Part shown: positions 1 to 8,649 of the stretch, one piece after another | Layout: each line of letters starts with the position of its first letter | How positions within the stretch are numbered: position 1 is the stretch's first letter | Notes under the pieces: model-generated | The model's database searches: none | Told to the model about the DNA's origin: nothing | The model's input: the letters and a program-made list of their open reading frames with translations, nothing else | From: Actinophytocola sp036378875 | GTDB taxonomy: Bacteria; Actinomycetota; Actinomycetes; Mycobacteriales; Pseudonocardiaceae | Direction: 5' to 3' | DNA: 64,000 bases | NCBI RefSeq assembly: GCF_036378875.1 | Contig: NZ_DASUVO010000022.1 | Span: 62,001-126,000 of the forward strand | Program-made: the position numbers and the translations under genes

Positions 1-1375
1 GGTGGTTGGAGTAGAACTTCAGGTGCGGGTTGTAGGCGCTGTCCGGGATACCGGTGGTGTCCGCGCCGTCTCCGCCCGAGGACACCGATGTGGAAACCAG
101 TTCCGTGCCCACCACTGGGGACGCGGGGTTGGTGAAGTCCACCTTCAGGTCGTTGGCCCAGGACCGGTGGACGTCGCCGGTCAGGACGACCGGGTTGCGG
201 ACTCCTCGTTGTACCCAGCCTTTCTGGATGCGGTCGCGGGAGGCTGGGTAGCCGTCCCAACCGTCCAGGCCGAAGGCGTCGTTCGCGTCCACCCGTCGGG
301 CGAAGAACACCTGCTGGCCGATCAGGTCCCAGGTGCCGTTGCGCTGTCCCAGGCCGTCGAGCAGCCAGTTCTCCTGGGCGGTGCCGGGCAGGCTCCGGGT
401 TGGGTCACCGGCTTCCGGGCAGTACTGCCAGCCGTCGCCGCAGGCCTGGTCGTGGCGGTACTGGCGGGTGTCGAGCATGTGGAACGTGGCCAGGGTGCCC
501 CATCTGACGCGGCGGTACAGCTGGATGTTGCCGCCGTTCGGTCGGGCGCCGCCCCGCAGCGGCATGTTCTCGTAGTACGCCTGGTAGGCGTCGGCCCGTC
601 GCTGCCGCCACTCTGGGTCGGTGAGCTCGGGGCTGTTGCCGCTGCGGGAGTAGCCCGCGTAGTTGTTCTCCACCTCGTGGTCGTCGGGGACGACCAGCCA
701 CGGGGCCGCGGCGTGCGCGGCCTGGAGGTCGGCGTCGGTCTTGTACTGCGCGTACCGCCGCCGGTAGTCCTGCAGGTACCGCAGCTCCGCGCCGGCGTGC
801 TCGCGGATCCGCTTGTTGGCACCGCCTTCGTAGATGTAGTCGCCCAGGTGCAGGACGAGACCCGGCCGGTCCTCTGCCATGCGGCGGTAGACGGTGTAGA
901 AGCCCTCCTCGTACTGCGCGCAGGAGGTGAACGCCATCAGCAGATCGCGGCCGGGCGTGCCGAAGGCGGGTGCCGTGCGGGTGCGCCCGACAGGGGAGAT
1001 GTGGCCCTGCGCGCGAAAACGGTAGAAGTAGTCGTAGTCCGGTTGCAGCCCACCCACCTCGACGTGCACGGAATGTGCCTCGCCATAAGTGGCGGTCGCC
1101 GTGCCGCGCTGGACGATGGCGGTGAAACCCTCGTCGGTGGCCACTTCCCAGTCCACCGGGATGTTCTGGTTGGGCATCCCGCCGTGCCCGTCCGCGTTCA
1201 ACGGCGCCGGCGCCAGCCTGGTCCACAGCACCACGCCGTCGGGAAGTGGGTCGCCGGAGGCGACGCCCAGGGTGAACGGGAACGTCGCCGCGGCGGCCGC
1301 CCGACCGCCCATCGTCAGTGTGCCCACGGCGGCCCCACCGCCGAAGACGAAGATCCTTCGGTTGAACCTGGTCAT
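1..1375 (-). CDS. phoD: PhoD-family alkaline phosphatase/phosphodiesterase, secreted (partial)
   Basis: Minus-strand reading from the ATG at 1375 gives 458 codons and runs off the left edge, so the C-terminus (perhaps 60-70 residues) is missing. The start is MTRFNRRIFVFGGGAAVG, a twin-arginine (Tat) type signal with RR before a hydrophobic stretch, so export in folded form is expected. PhoD metal-site motifs are visible: GDYIYE, PDDHEVENNYAG and GDVHRSWAND. The family are Ca/Fe-dependent phosphomono- or phosphodiesterases that scavenge phosphate outside the cell. The ATG overlaps the stop of the upstream FG-GAP gene (ATGA), so the two are translationally coupled. No Pho box was recognised. 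Family assignment is confident; substrate is not predictable. Confidence 0.9.
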   Translation of the reverse strand, partial: MTRFNRRIFVFGGGAAVGTLTMGGRAAAAATFPFTLGVASGDPLPDGVVLWTRLAPAPLNADGHGGMPNQNIPVDWEVATDEGFTAIVQRGTATATYGEAHSVHVEVGGLQPDYDYFYRFRAQGHISPVGRTRTAPAFGTPGRDLLMAFTSCAQYEEGFYTVYRRMAEDRPGLVLHLGDYIYEGGANKRIREHAGAELRYLQDYRRRYAQYKTDADLQAAHAAAPWLVVPDDHEVENNYAGYSRSGNSPELTDPEWRQRRADAYQAYYENMPLRGGARPNGGNIQLYRRVRWGTLATFHMLDTRQYRHDQACGDGWQYCPEAGDPTRSLPGTAQENWLLDGLGQRNGTWDLIGQQVFFARRVDANDAFGLDGWDGYPASRDRIQKGWVQRGVRNPVVLTGDVHRSWANDLKVDFTNPASPVVGTELVSTSVSSGGDGADTTGIPDSAYNPHLKFYSNH

Positions 1376-2964
1376 CTCGGCGTCTCCTGGTTGTCGTTCA
1401 GCACAAGGGAGTTGCCCGCGAACGGCGCACCCGGTCCGAAGCCGGACGCGGTGCCGATGTCGGCGCGGGTGATGCGGCGCGCGGAGGTCACCGCAAGAGT
1501 CGAGCCGGACAGGCCGGTGCCGAGAACGAACAGGGCCCCGGTCTGCAGCGTGCCGTCCTCCCACGGCGCGGAGACCACGAGTTCGGCACGTCCGTCCCCG
1601 GTGATGTCGAGGATCCGCAACCCGTACCCGAAGCCCTCGCCGACCCCCGCGCCCGCGTTGACCGGTGCGGTGTTCTCGCCGACCTCCGTGCCCGGCTGGG
1701 AAAGCAGGCCCGCGCCGCCGCCACGCAGCAGGCACAGGAAGCCCGTGCGGTCGTTCTCCTTGATGGCACCCACGGCGAGGTCGTCCACGGCGTCGCCGTC
1801 GAGGTCGCCGACGGCGAGCGAACCGCCGAAGTAGTCGCCGGCCTCCGGCGAGCCGGGGATGGCGTCGCCCGCCTGGTCGATCACGTCCACGGTGGTGGTC
1901 AGGCCCGACGCGCCGCCGCGCACCGCGACGATGGCGCCGGCCCCGGCGGGTGCGCCCCGCCGCTGGTCGGCCTGCACGACCAGGTCGGCGTTGGCGCCGC
2001 CGTGGAAGCGGCCGATCGCCAGCCCTCGCCATTTGCCCGTCGTGGCGGCGTTGCCGACGCTGACGTAGGACGACGCGGCGCCGGAGAGCCCGCCCGCGCC
2101 GCCGTGCATCAGGTGCACCGAACCCCAGGCGTCGGCGGTGCCGGTGATGACCTCGCCGGAGGACAGCACGGCGAGGTCGTCGCGACGGTCCCCGGTGACG
2201 TCGCCCGCCGCCAGCGCCCAACCCATCCGGTCGTCCGCCTCGGCGGCGCCCGCGAGGTCCGGGTCGTCCTGGTTGAACGCCACGGCCCCGGTTCCGGTGA
2301 GGCCGGCGGCGGCGCCGTAGAGGATCCAGACCGCGCCCGCACGGGTCTTGGTCTCGATGGCCTCGCCGGGGGAGCCGATGCCCAGGTCGGCGTAGCCGTC
2401 GCCGTTGTAGTCGCCGGTGGCGAGGCTGCTGCCGAACTGGTCGCCCGCCTCCACCACGCCAGGGAGGCCGGCCGAGTCCTGGTTGATGTTGGTCAGGGCG
2501 CCGGCGATGGTGCGCAGGTAGGGCGTGGTGCGTTGTCCATAGAGGACGGTCACCGTGCCCGCGTTGGCCAGACCGCCGACGTACTCGGTTGGGTTGCCGA
2601 CGGCCACGTCGGCGAGGCCGTCACCGTTGAAGTCGCCGGTGGCCAGTGTGGCGCCGAACTTGTCGGTCGCCTTCATGCCCAGGCCGACCCCGGGACTGCT
2701 CTGGTTGACCATGGCCGCCGGGGCCCCGCCGGGGATCACCAGCACCGAACCGCCGAGGTCGTTGGGGGACAGGGCGGTGTCACCGAGGTAGGTCAGCCGG
2801 GCGCCGGTGGCCATGACGAGGTCGCCGATCCCGTCGCCGTTGACGTCGACCTGCGGGACCGGGACCGGGGCCAGGGCCGGTGCGGCCGCCGCGGACTGCG
2901 GTGTCACCGCGAGGGCGACGGTGGTCAGTGCCAGAAACGGCGCGACAGTGCGGAATCTGAACAT
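1372..2964 (-). CDS. Secreted FG-GAP (integrin-alpha-like) repeat protein
   Basis: The ATG at 2964 gives about 530 aa. An N-terminal Sec signal peptide (MFRFRTVAPFLALTTVALAV, then an Ala-rich cleavage region) is followed by about seven FG-GAP/VCBS repeats, each with a calcium-loop core such as DVNGDGIGDLV, DFNGDGLADVAVG, DYNGDGYADLGIG and DLDGDAVDDLAVG. These repeats build a beta-propeller that binds Ca2+ and usually mediates adhesion or supports an extracellular enzyme; no catalytic motif is seen. I chose this start over longer upstream reading because it coincides with the signal peptide, has GGGAGA upstream, and lies 5 nt after the stop of the DUF1906 gene. Its stop overlaps the start of the PhoD gene. 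Enzymatic role unknown. Confidence 0.85.
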   Translation of the reverse strand: MFRFRTVAPFLALTTVALAVTPQSAAAAPALAPVPVPQVDVNGDGIGDLVMATGARLTYLGDTALSPNDLGGSVLVIPGGAPAAMVNQSSPGVGLGMKATDKFGATLATGDFNGDGLADVAVGNPTEYVGGLANAGTVTVLYGQRTTPYLRTIAGALTNINQDSAGLPGVVEAGDQFGSSLATGDYNGDGYADLGIGSPGEAIETKTRAGAVWILYGAAAGLTGTGAVAFNQDDPDLAGAAEADDRMGWALAAGDVTGDRRDDLAVLSSGEVITGTADAWGSVHLMHGGAGGLSGAASSYVSVGNAATTGKWRGLAIGRFHGGANADLVVQADQRRGAPAGAGAIVAVRGGASGLTTTVDVIDQAGDAIPGSPEAGDYFGGSLAVGDLDGDAVDDLAVGAIKENDRTGFLCLLRGGGAGLLSQPGTEVGENTAPVNAGAGVGEGFGYGLRILDITGDGRAELVVSAPWEDGTLQTGALFVLGTGLSGSTLAVTSARRITRADIGTASGFGPGAPFAGNSLVLNDNQETPR

Positions 2965-2969
2965 GGGTG

Positions 2970-4694
2970 TTATCTCCCTGCCTGGAGCGCGCCCCACGTG
3001 GCCGGGCCGACCACGCCGTCCACGCCGAGAGCGCGCGAGGTCTGGTAGCCGCGGACCGCGGTCTCGGTGTTGGGGCCGAAGGCGCCGTCGATGGTCAGTG
3101 CCGAGCCGAGGGCCGCGATGAGCGCGCGCTGGAGCCTGCGCACCGCGGTGCCGGAGGAACCCTGCCGCAGGGTTGGTATGTCTCCTGTGGACAGAAGGGC
3201 CGTCCAGGTGTGCGCGTCGACGACGCCGTTCGCGGTGAGGCCACGGGACTGCTGGAACGCCGTGGTGGCCGAGGTGGTGTCCGCGTCGAACGTTCCGCTC
3301 GGGTTCGTGGTCGCGGGCAGCTGCCCCACGGAGGCCAGCAGGCACTGGGCCGCCTTGACCGCGTTCCCGGTCGCTCCGGCCGCCAGCCTCGGGTATGCGC
3401 TGAAGTCCAGGCTCACCGTGTCGCACGGCATCGGAGTGCCGGAGCCGACGTCGAGGTAGTTGCGGTCGATGCCGGACAGGCGCACCCCGCCCCAGGTTTC
3501 GGGGACCTCGCCTGCGTACTGGTGGATGCGCTGGTGGTTGGCCCACTGGGTGGCCGGCGCGTACGAGCCGGTGTCGGTGTCCGCCTGGTCGTTCCACCAG
3601 GCGAACCAGATGTGGTCGGGCCGGGTGTAGGTGGTGCTGCTGTAGGCGCTCGACAGATCCCTGATGCCGGACGAGGCGCTGGAGTAGACCCCCGACAGCC
3701 ATCCCCTGGAGCGCAGCTGTTCGGTCCACCCGCTGACGTAGGACAGCACGCTCGCCTTGCAGGAGGCGGTGGAGGAGTAGTTCTCGATGTCGCTGTAGAC
3801 GGCGCTGCCGCTGCCGAACCCGAGTGCGGTGGCGGCGGTCATGGCGTCGTCCGCGGCGTCACGGCCCTGCTGGCGCGCGGTGGCCGGGTCGGTGGACATC
3901 CGCAGCCGGTAGCTGGTGCACGGGGCCTGCCTGCCGACGTCGGTCAGGATGAACCGCCAGCCGTTGGCGGACTGGTTGGTCACCCAGCTCGCGGTCAGGT
4001 TGGGTTGGGAACAGGCCCGCAGGTCGCCGCTGGTGTAGATGCCCACCGCCCGGTAGGGCGACGCCAGCCATGCGTTCATGGTCGCCTGTGACGGGGCGGC
4101 GCAGGCGTCGAAACCCTTGCCCTCGAAGGTGCCGGGCGCCACGATCGCCGCCTTGGTCGCCATCGGCGCCGCGGCCGGCAGCGTGGCCGGCTTCCCGCCG
4201 GACACCAGCCGTGCCCCGTCCAGCACCCGGCGCACCACCGGCTCGGTGTCCCCGTTGTGCGCGGCGGTGACCAGCACCCCGGCGTCCTCCACGGCGACCC
4301 GCACGGCCCCGTCGTGCGAGGTGGCGTCGACCGGCGGCAGGGCAGACCCGTGTGGCGCGGTCACCACCCCGTCGGGCACCTTCTCGGGCGCGATGTCTGC
4401 CAGCGGCTCGACCACCAGCCCGGCGGTGCGGCCGACGAGCCGCCCCGGGCAGTCGCTCTCCTTGCTCGATCGTCCTAAGTAGACGGTCTCGACGTCGAAC
4501 CGCACGCAGGCGCGGGGCTGCTCGGCCAGGTCGACCACCCGCCAGTGCGCGGGGACGTCCACCTGGTAGCCGTGGTAGGTGACGGTTCGGGTCGTGGGGG
4601 CCGAGGCGGCGGGCGCCGTCGCGGTGAGCAAACCCCCGACCAGGAGCGCGGCGACGGCGATCGCACGTCTCGCGCGTGGTGAGGACTGGGTCAT
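2970..4694 (-). CDS. Secreted DUF1906 (Rv2525c-like glycoside-hydrolase-like) protein with two peptidoglycan-binding domains
   Basis: 574 aa with a Sec signal peptide (first about 32 residues, Ala-rich cleavage site). Residues about 195-410 form a DUF1906 TIM-barrel-like domain beginning GKGFDACAAPS and including the SDIENY stretch expected to carry acidic catalytic residues; this family resembles GH25-type lysozymes and acts on the cell wall. The C-terminal 150 residues hold two PG_binding_1 domains (for example IDGAFGPNTETAVRGYQ). Residues about 35-170 are an extra N-terminal domain I do not recognise. The ATG is preceded by AAGGGAG at good spacing. It heads a three-gene minus-strand operon with the FG-GAP and PhoD genes and is divergent from an M23 peptidase. 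Probable cell-wall remodelling; true substrate unknown. Confidence 0.85.
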   Translation of the reverse strand: MTQSSPRARRAIAVAALLVGGLLTATAPAASAPTTRTVTYHGYQVDVPAHWRVVDLAEQPRACVRFDVETVYLGRSSKESDCPGRLVGRTAGLVVEPLADIAPEKVPDGVVTAPHGSALPPVDATSHDGAVRVAVEDAGVLVTAAHNGDTEPVVRRVLDGARLVSGGKPATLPAAAPMATKAAIVAPGTFEGKGFDACAAPSQATMNAWLASPYRAVGIYTSGDLRACSQPNLTASWVTNQSANGWRFILTDVGRQAPCTSYRLRMSTDPATARQQGRDAADDAMTAATALGFGSGSAVYSDIENYSSTASCKASVLSYVSGWTEQLRSRGWLSGVYSSASSGIRDLSSAYSSTTYTRPDHIWFAWWNDQADTDTGSYAPATQWANHQRIHQYAGEVPETWGGVRLSGIDRNYLDVGSGTPMPCDTVSLDFSAYPRLAAGATGNAVKAAQCLLASVGQLPATTNPSGTFDADTTSATTAFQQSRGLTANGVVDAHTWTALLSTGDIPTLRQGSSGTAVRRLQRALIAALGSALTIDGAFGPNTETAVRGYQTSRALGVDGVVGPATWGALQAGR

Positions 4695-4833
4695 CGGTTC
4701 TCCCTTCCGAATCGCGGCAGGTTATTGATGTTTCCGCCGGCCCGGAAAGCCTTTCGGCACAGGTGGAAACGCTTTCCGCGCGCCAGCGGCCTTCTCTACG
4801 GTTCCGGCCTCGTCCGGTCCCGGAAGGAGAAAC
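4695..4833. promoter_or_regulatory. Divergent promoter region with a LacI-type palindrome
   Basis: 139 bp separate the DUF1906 operon from the M23 peptidase gene. At 4764-4777 the sequence TGGAAACGCTTTCC has GGAAA/TTTCC arms around a CG-containing centre, like operators of LacI/CcpA-family repressors. A related GGAAAGCCTTTC lies just upstream at 4744-4755. Strong SD sequences flank both genes (GGAAGGAGAAAC before 4834). No -10/-35 pair is clear enough to call. Confidence 0.4.
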
Positions 4834-5760
4834 ATGGCGCGAACACTGGCGCTGGTAGCAATCGTGCTGGCCAGCCTGGCGATGGTGGTAGTGGGTGCGG
4901 GTACCGCGAGTGCGGCGACTCCGCCCGCGTGGCCCGTGGTGGGGACGACCGCCACCGGGCCCGAGGTCAGGACGGTGCAGTACCTGCTGCGCGAGCGTGG
5001 GTCCCAGATCGCGGCCGACGGCATCAACGGTCCCCAGACCGTGGCGGCGATCAAGGCGTTCCAGAGCGCCAACGGTCTCAACAACGACGGCATCGCAGGC
5101 CCGCTCACCTGGTCGAAGCTCGTGATGGACATCGACAGCGGAGCGAGCGGCAACGCCGTGACCGGCGCCCAGCACCAACTGGTGCGCCACGGCTACGACC
5201 TGGTCGCCGACGGCGCGTTCGGCCCGGCCACGGCCGCCGCGGTCACCGACTTCAAGACCAAGAAGGGCCTGTCCGCCACCTCCCTGATCGACGCCACGAC
5301 CTGGCAGTGGCTCGTCGCCGGCACCCCGACGGTGGACGGCTGGTCCCTGCCGCTGGCGCGCACCGCACTGCCACGCGGCGAGTACGACGACCCGCACCAT
5401 GACTACCCGGCCATCGATCTCCCGGTGGGGACCGGCACCCGCGCACTGGCGGTGACCACGGCCACGGCGTCACTGGTCAACGACAGCAGCTGCGGCAAGG
5501 GCGTCGTGCTGACCGCCAACGGCGTCCGGTTCATCTACTGCCACCTGTCCCAGCAGGTGGTGTCCGCCGGCTCGGCCGTTGAGCCGGGCCAACTCGTCGG
5601 CTACACGGGCAACACCGGCAACTCCACCGGCCCGCACCTGCACTTCGGCGTCAAGATCGGCTCGACCAACCACTGCCCGCAGCGGCTGCTGCTGGCTCTC
5701 TACGACGGCACCAACCCGCCGACGCCCTCGTCCCTGCCCACGTCGGGCTGCACCAACTAA
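4834..5760 (+). CDS. Secreted M23-family peptidoglycan endopeptidase with two PG-binding domains
   Basis: 308 aa; Sec signal peptide in residues 1-27 (cleavage near GTASA-A). Two PG_binding_1 domains follow (about 40-95 and 105-160, with cores ADGINGPQTVAAIKAFQ and ADGAFGPATAAAVTDF), then a C-terminal LytM/M23 metallopeptidase domain. The zinc site is visible as H189...D195 in HHDYPAID and the HLHFG motif near residue 271. Such enzymes cut peptide cross-links in peptidoglycan. The start has GGAAGGAG 6-7 nt upstream. It precedes a second PG-binding hydrolase, separated by a strong hairpin, and both share the style of the divergent DUF1906 protein, suggesting a co-located cell-wall hydrolase set. 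Confidence 0.9.
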   Translation: MARTLALVAIVLASLAMVVVGAGTASAATPPAWPVVGTTATGPEVRTVQYLLRERGSQIAADGINGPQTVAAIKAFQSANGLNNDGIAGPLTWSKLVMDIDSGASGNAVTGAQHQLVRHGYDLVADGAFGPATAAAVTDFKTKKGLSATSLIDATTWQWLVAGTPTVDGWSLPLARTALPRGEYDDPHHDYPAIDLPVGTGTRALAVTTATASLVNDSSCGKGVVLTANGVRFIYCHLSQQVVSAGSAVEPGQLVGYTGNTGNSTGPHLHFGVKIGSTNHCPQRLLLALYDGTNPPTPSSLPTSGCTN

Positions 5761-5787
5761 CTCCCGGCAGACCGACGAGGGCCTCAT

Positions 5788-5821
5788 GGCCGGTGGTCGC
5801 TCCCCCTCACGACCACCGGCC
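5788..5821 (+). terminator. Hairpin between M23 and M74 genes
   Basis: A perfect 12-bp inverted repeat, GGCCGGTGGTCG ... CGACCACCGGCC, with a 10-nt loop lies 28 bp after the M23 stop and about 12 bp before the SD of the next gene. There is no T-run, as is common for actinomycete terminators. It may attenuate rather than fully stop read-through. Confidence 0.6.
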
Positions 5822-5841
5822 CCCCGACAACCGGAGATCCC

Positions 5842-6795
5842 ATGCGCAGACTCGTGACGGTTCTGGCCGTCCTCCTCGCCGCCGCGGCCGCCGCGGTGAC
5901 CCCCGCGCACGCCTACGCGGGTGCCTTCTTCCACACGCAGAACAGCGGTAACCGCGGGGTGGACGTGCTGGCCATCCAGCACCTGCTCATCCACGGCGGC
6001 CAGTCGGCACCCACCACGGGCGTGTTCGACGCGGCAACGACCGCCGCCGTGCGGGCGTTCCAGACCGCCAAGGGTCTTGGCGTCGACGGCATCGTCGGCC
6101 CCCAGACATGGGCCGCGCTGAGCCCCACCCTCCGCGCGGGTGACACCGGCGACGCGGTACGGGCCCTACAGGTGGAGCTCAACGCCAAACGCAGGTTGTC
6201 CCTGACGGCCACCGGCGAGTTCGACGCGGCCACCACCACCGCCGTGCGTAACTTCCAGACCCACGCGGGCATCGACTCCGACGGGGTCGTGGGCCCGATC
6301 ACCTGGAAGAACCTGGTCTGGCACCACGACTACGCCGACTTCGCGCAGAACCTGTGCGACCAGGACCCCGACGGCAACGGCACCGCCGCCAACTGGGGCA
6401 CAGCCGCCGCTGTCGCCCAGCTCGAACAGGCGGCCCGCGCGTTCGCCGCCACCGGCGCGGGCCGCGTGCCCGTCGGCGACATCGGCTTCGAGCACGGCGG
6501 CAGCATTCCCGGCCGCAGCAGCCATGCCGTGGGACTGGACATCGACATCTGGCCCATCCGCACCGACGACGCCCAGTGCACCGGCGGTCGGATCACGTGG
6601 CAGTCGTCCACCTACGACCGCGCCGCCACCCGCGAACTGGTCAGGGCCATCCGCGCCGCCGCCCCCGGCCACGTGAAGCTGATCTTCTTCAACGACCCCA
6701 CCCTCATCTCCGAGGGCCTCACCACCCGCTACGACAACCATCTGCACGTCCGCTACTGCGAGGCGGTCCACCCCAACAGCCTCTACAGCTGCTGA
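5842..6795 (+). CDS. Secreted MepA-type (M74) penicillin-insensitive murein endopeptidase with two PG-binding domains
   Basis: 317 aa with a Sec signal peptide (first about 24 residues ending AHAYA). Two PG_binding_1 domains occupy about 33-95 and 100-155 (cores GVFDAATTAAVRAFQ and GEFDAATTTAVRNFQ). The C-terminal half matches the LAS-fold murein endopeptidase family: SSHAVGLDIDI carries the first zinc His/Asp pair and NHLHVRYC the last His. These enzymes cleave D-Ala-mDAP cross-links. A C-terminal Cys pair may form a disulphide. GGAG lies 6 nt before the ATG. It is convergent with the aldo/keto reductase, with a palindromic terminator between. Confidence 0.88.
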   Translation: MRRLVTVLAVLLAAAAAAVTPAHAYAGAFFHTQNSGNRGVDVLAIQHLLIHGGQSAPTTGVFDAATTAAVRAFQTAKGLGVDGIVGPQTWAALSPTLRAGDTGDAVRALQVELNAKRRLSLTATGEFDAATTTAVRNFQTHAGIDSDGVVGPITWKNLVWHHDYADFAQNLCDQDPDGNGTAANWGTAAAVAQLEQAARAFAATGAGRVPVGDIGFEHGGSIPGRSSHAVGLDIDIWPIRTDDAQCTGGRITWQSSTYDRAATRELVRAIRAAAPGHVKLIFFNDPTLISEGLTTRYDNHLHVRYCEAVHPNSLYSC

Positions 6796-6802
6796 CTGCC
6801 CC

Positions 6803-6816
6803 GGCCCCGCGGGGCC
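6803..6816. terminator. Palindromic bidirectional terminator
   Basis: GGCCCCGCGGGGCC is a perfect 14-bp palindrome in the 20-bp gap between two convergent stop codons (6793-6795 plus strand, 6816-6818 minus strand). Its position and symmetry suit a shared terminator. Confidence 0.5.
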
Positions 6817-7874
6817 TACTCCTGTTCGACGTGTCGGCCCAGCAGTGTCAGGTCGGCCGGGCTGAGGCGGTCGGACGCCGTCTTCGCCTGGTGCCAGTAG
6901 GGGTAGAGCAGTGGCGGGGCGCTCACCTCGTCCAGGCGGGTGCGTTCCGCCTCGGTCAGGGTGAGGTCGGCGGCCTTGAGGTTGTCCGCCAGCTGTTCCT
7001 CGGTGCGGGCCCCGATCACGAGCGAGGTCACCGTCGGCTTGGACAGTAGCCAGGACAGCGCGACCTGTGCCGGCGACACGTCACGGGCGGTGGCGATCTC
7101 GACCAGGACGTCGACGATGTCGTACAGCTGGTTCTCGTCGCGGACCGGTGGTTCGTTCCAGTCGGTGAGGTGTCGCGAGCCCTCGGGCGCCTGCTGGCCC
7201 CGGCGGTACTTGCCGGACAGCAGACCGCCGGCCAGCGGGCTCCACACCAGCACCCCGAGTCCCTGGTCGGCGGCGATCGGGACCAGTTCGTACTCGGCGT
7301 CCCGCGCCTGCAGCGAGTAGTAGATCTGCTGGGCGACGAACCGGGTGATGCCGAGTCGGTCGGTCGTCGCGAGCGCCTTCATCAGGTGCCAGCCTGAGTA
7401 GTTCGAGCAGCCGACGTATCGGACCTTGCCGGCGCGGACCAGATCGTCCAGTGCGGACAGGGTCTCCTCGAGTGGTGTGACGCCGTCCCACGCGTGCACC
7501 TGGAAGAGGTCGATGTGGTCGGTGCCCAGCCTGCGCAGGCTCGCCTCGCACTCGTCGACCAGGTGGTGGCGCGACAGGCCGGCGTCGTTCACGCCATCGC
7601 CCATGGGCATGCGCGCCTTCGTGGCGATCAACGCGCGGTGCCAGCGCCCCTTCATCGCCTGACCGATGATCTCCTCGGACAGGCCGAGTGAGTAGACGTT
7701 GGCCGTGTCGATCAGGTTGACGCCCGCGTCCAGTGCGCGGTCGATCAGGCGGCTGGCGTCCGCGACGTCGGTCTCGCCCACCTTGGCGAAGACGCCCCGC
7801 CCGCCGAAGGTCATCGTGCCGAGGGTCAACGCCGAAACACGCAGGCCTGATTTGCCCAGTTGCCGATACTCCAT
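6816..7874 (-). CDS. Aldo/keto reductase
   Basis: The ATG at 7874 (MEYRQLGKSGLRV) gives 352 aa, normal for the family; a longer in-frame extension to 7910 lacks similarity. The (beta/alpha)8 AKR signature is complete: DTANVYSLGLSEE with catalytic Asp and Tyr, the TKARM lysine, and the FQVHAWD histidine. The NADPH-binding C-terminal region includes VIGARTEEQLADNL. It reduces aldehydes or ketones with NADPH; substrate unknown. SD is weak (GGTTAGAG). It lies between cell-wall genes and the cluster's first regulator, and nothing ties it to macrolactam synthesis, though some deoxysugar clusters do use such reductases. Confidence 0.85.
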   Translation of the reverse strand: MEYRQLGKSGLRVSALTLGTMTFGGRGVFAKVGETDVADASRLIDRALDAGVNLIDTANVYSLGLSEEIIGQAMKGRWHRALIATKARMPMGDGVNDAGLSRHHLVDECEASLRRLGTDHIDLFQVHAWDGVTPLEETLSALDDLVRAGKVRYVGCSNYSGWHLMKALATTDRLGITRFVAQQIYYSLQARDAEYELVPIAADQGLGVLVWSPLAGGLLSGKYRRGQQAPEGSRHLTDWNEPPVRDENQLYDIVDVLVEIATARDVSPAQVALSWLLSKPTVTSLVIGARTEEQLADNLKAADLTLTEAERTRLDEVSAPPLLYPYWHQAKTASDRLSPADLTLLGRHVEQE

Positions 7875-8649
7875 GCGGACTACTCTAACCGCCCTCCCGT
7901 AAACGTGCATGCGCCGTTTGCGTTTCGCGTCGGTTTTGACTGTGTCGTGCGAATTGCGGAAACGATCCGCGAATAGGCGGAGGAACTGTCATCATGGAAT
8001 CCGCGCCGATCGGCGGGTGGCGATGCCGACGCGTCCGGACCGTGGGTGCGCGCCGGACCGAGTCCGGCAGGCGAGGCCGTGCGGGTCGGGCGACACGCCG
8101 GATCCGCCGAGTGTTGGCGGAACAGTCCATCCGCCGGAGCAAAACACACGCCAATTCGGCGGACGGGTAGCAAAAATGTAATGTATTGTTTCGACAACTC
8201 GCCGTAACGTGAGTGAGCCGCTCCCGCGAAACGAATCCGGGTACCTATCCGGCTGTGCCGGGAACCTGGTAGATTCAACCGTCGACCGCGCGGCAGGCGG
8301 GTGGTCGACCGTGAACCGGCTGCTGGAACGGGAGGTTGGTGCGGCTCGATCGGGAGCCCCGAAAATTCGCGTGGCAGGAGCAAATGGTTTCGCCGTCACA
8401 TGGTGGTCCCGCTCCGGCCGTGGCTGTCCCAGATTTCCGGCATAGATTATCGACATAGGGCCATCGGCTCGTGTTATACCCACCGTGACGGGATCATGGC
8501 ACGCTGTGTAGGACGTTGGAACTTCACTACCAAGATCGTTTCGGACCTCGGTGCTTACGTGAAATGGCATACGTACGCATTTTGGGCCGCGGCCTCTGGT
8601 CGATAGGCTTCATGTCAACATTCGCGGACGCATATCTCTGGGAGCGGCT
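7875..8649. other. 775-bp intergenic region upstream of the first SARP regulator
   Basis: No convincing gene. Short overlapping ORFs on both strands have low-complexity Arg/Pro/Ser-rich products and no homology I recognise. The stretch is noticeably richer in A/T than its surroundings, especially 8168-8200 and 8560-8640, as expected of a promoter region. The divergent genes on each side (aldo/keto reductase and SARP) presumably both start here. The CCCCTA element found in other cluster promoters is absent. Confidence 0.5.

Noticed and set aside
5788..5821. Riboswitch upstream of the M74 peptidase
   Set aside because: Only one simple perfect stem is present, with no conserved aptamer features; a terminator is the simpler explanation.
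6816..7874. Aldo/keto reductase as a cluster sugar gene
   Set aside because: It is separated by the 775-bp gap, faces away from the cluster and lies beside unrelated wall genes; nothing in the sequence links it to the pathway.
7992..8570. Minus-strand ORF of 192 aa in the gap before the SARP
   Set aside because: No SD, no homology, mixed composition, and AT content typical of a promoter region; competing ORFs on the other strand are equally unconvincing.
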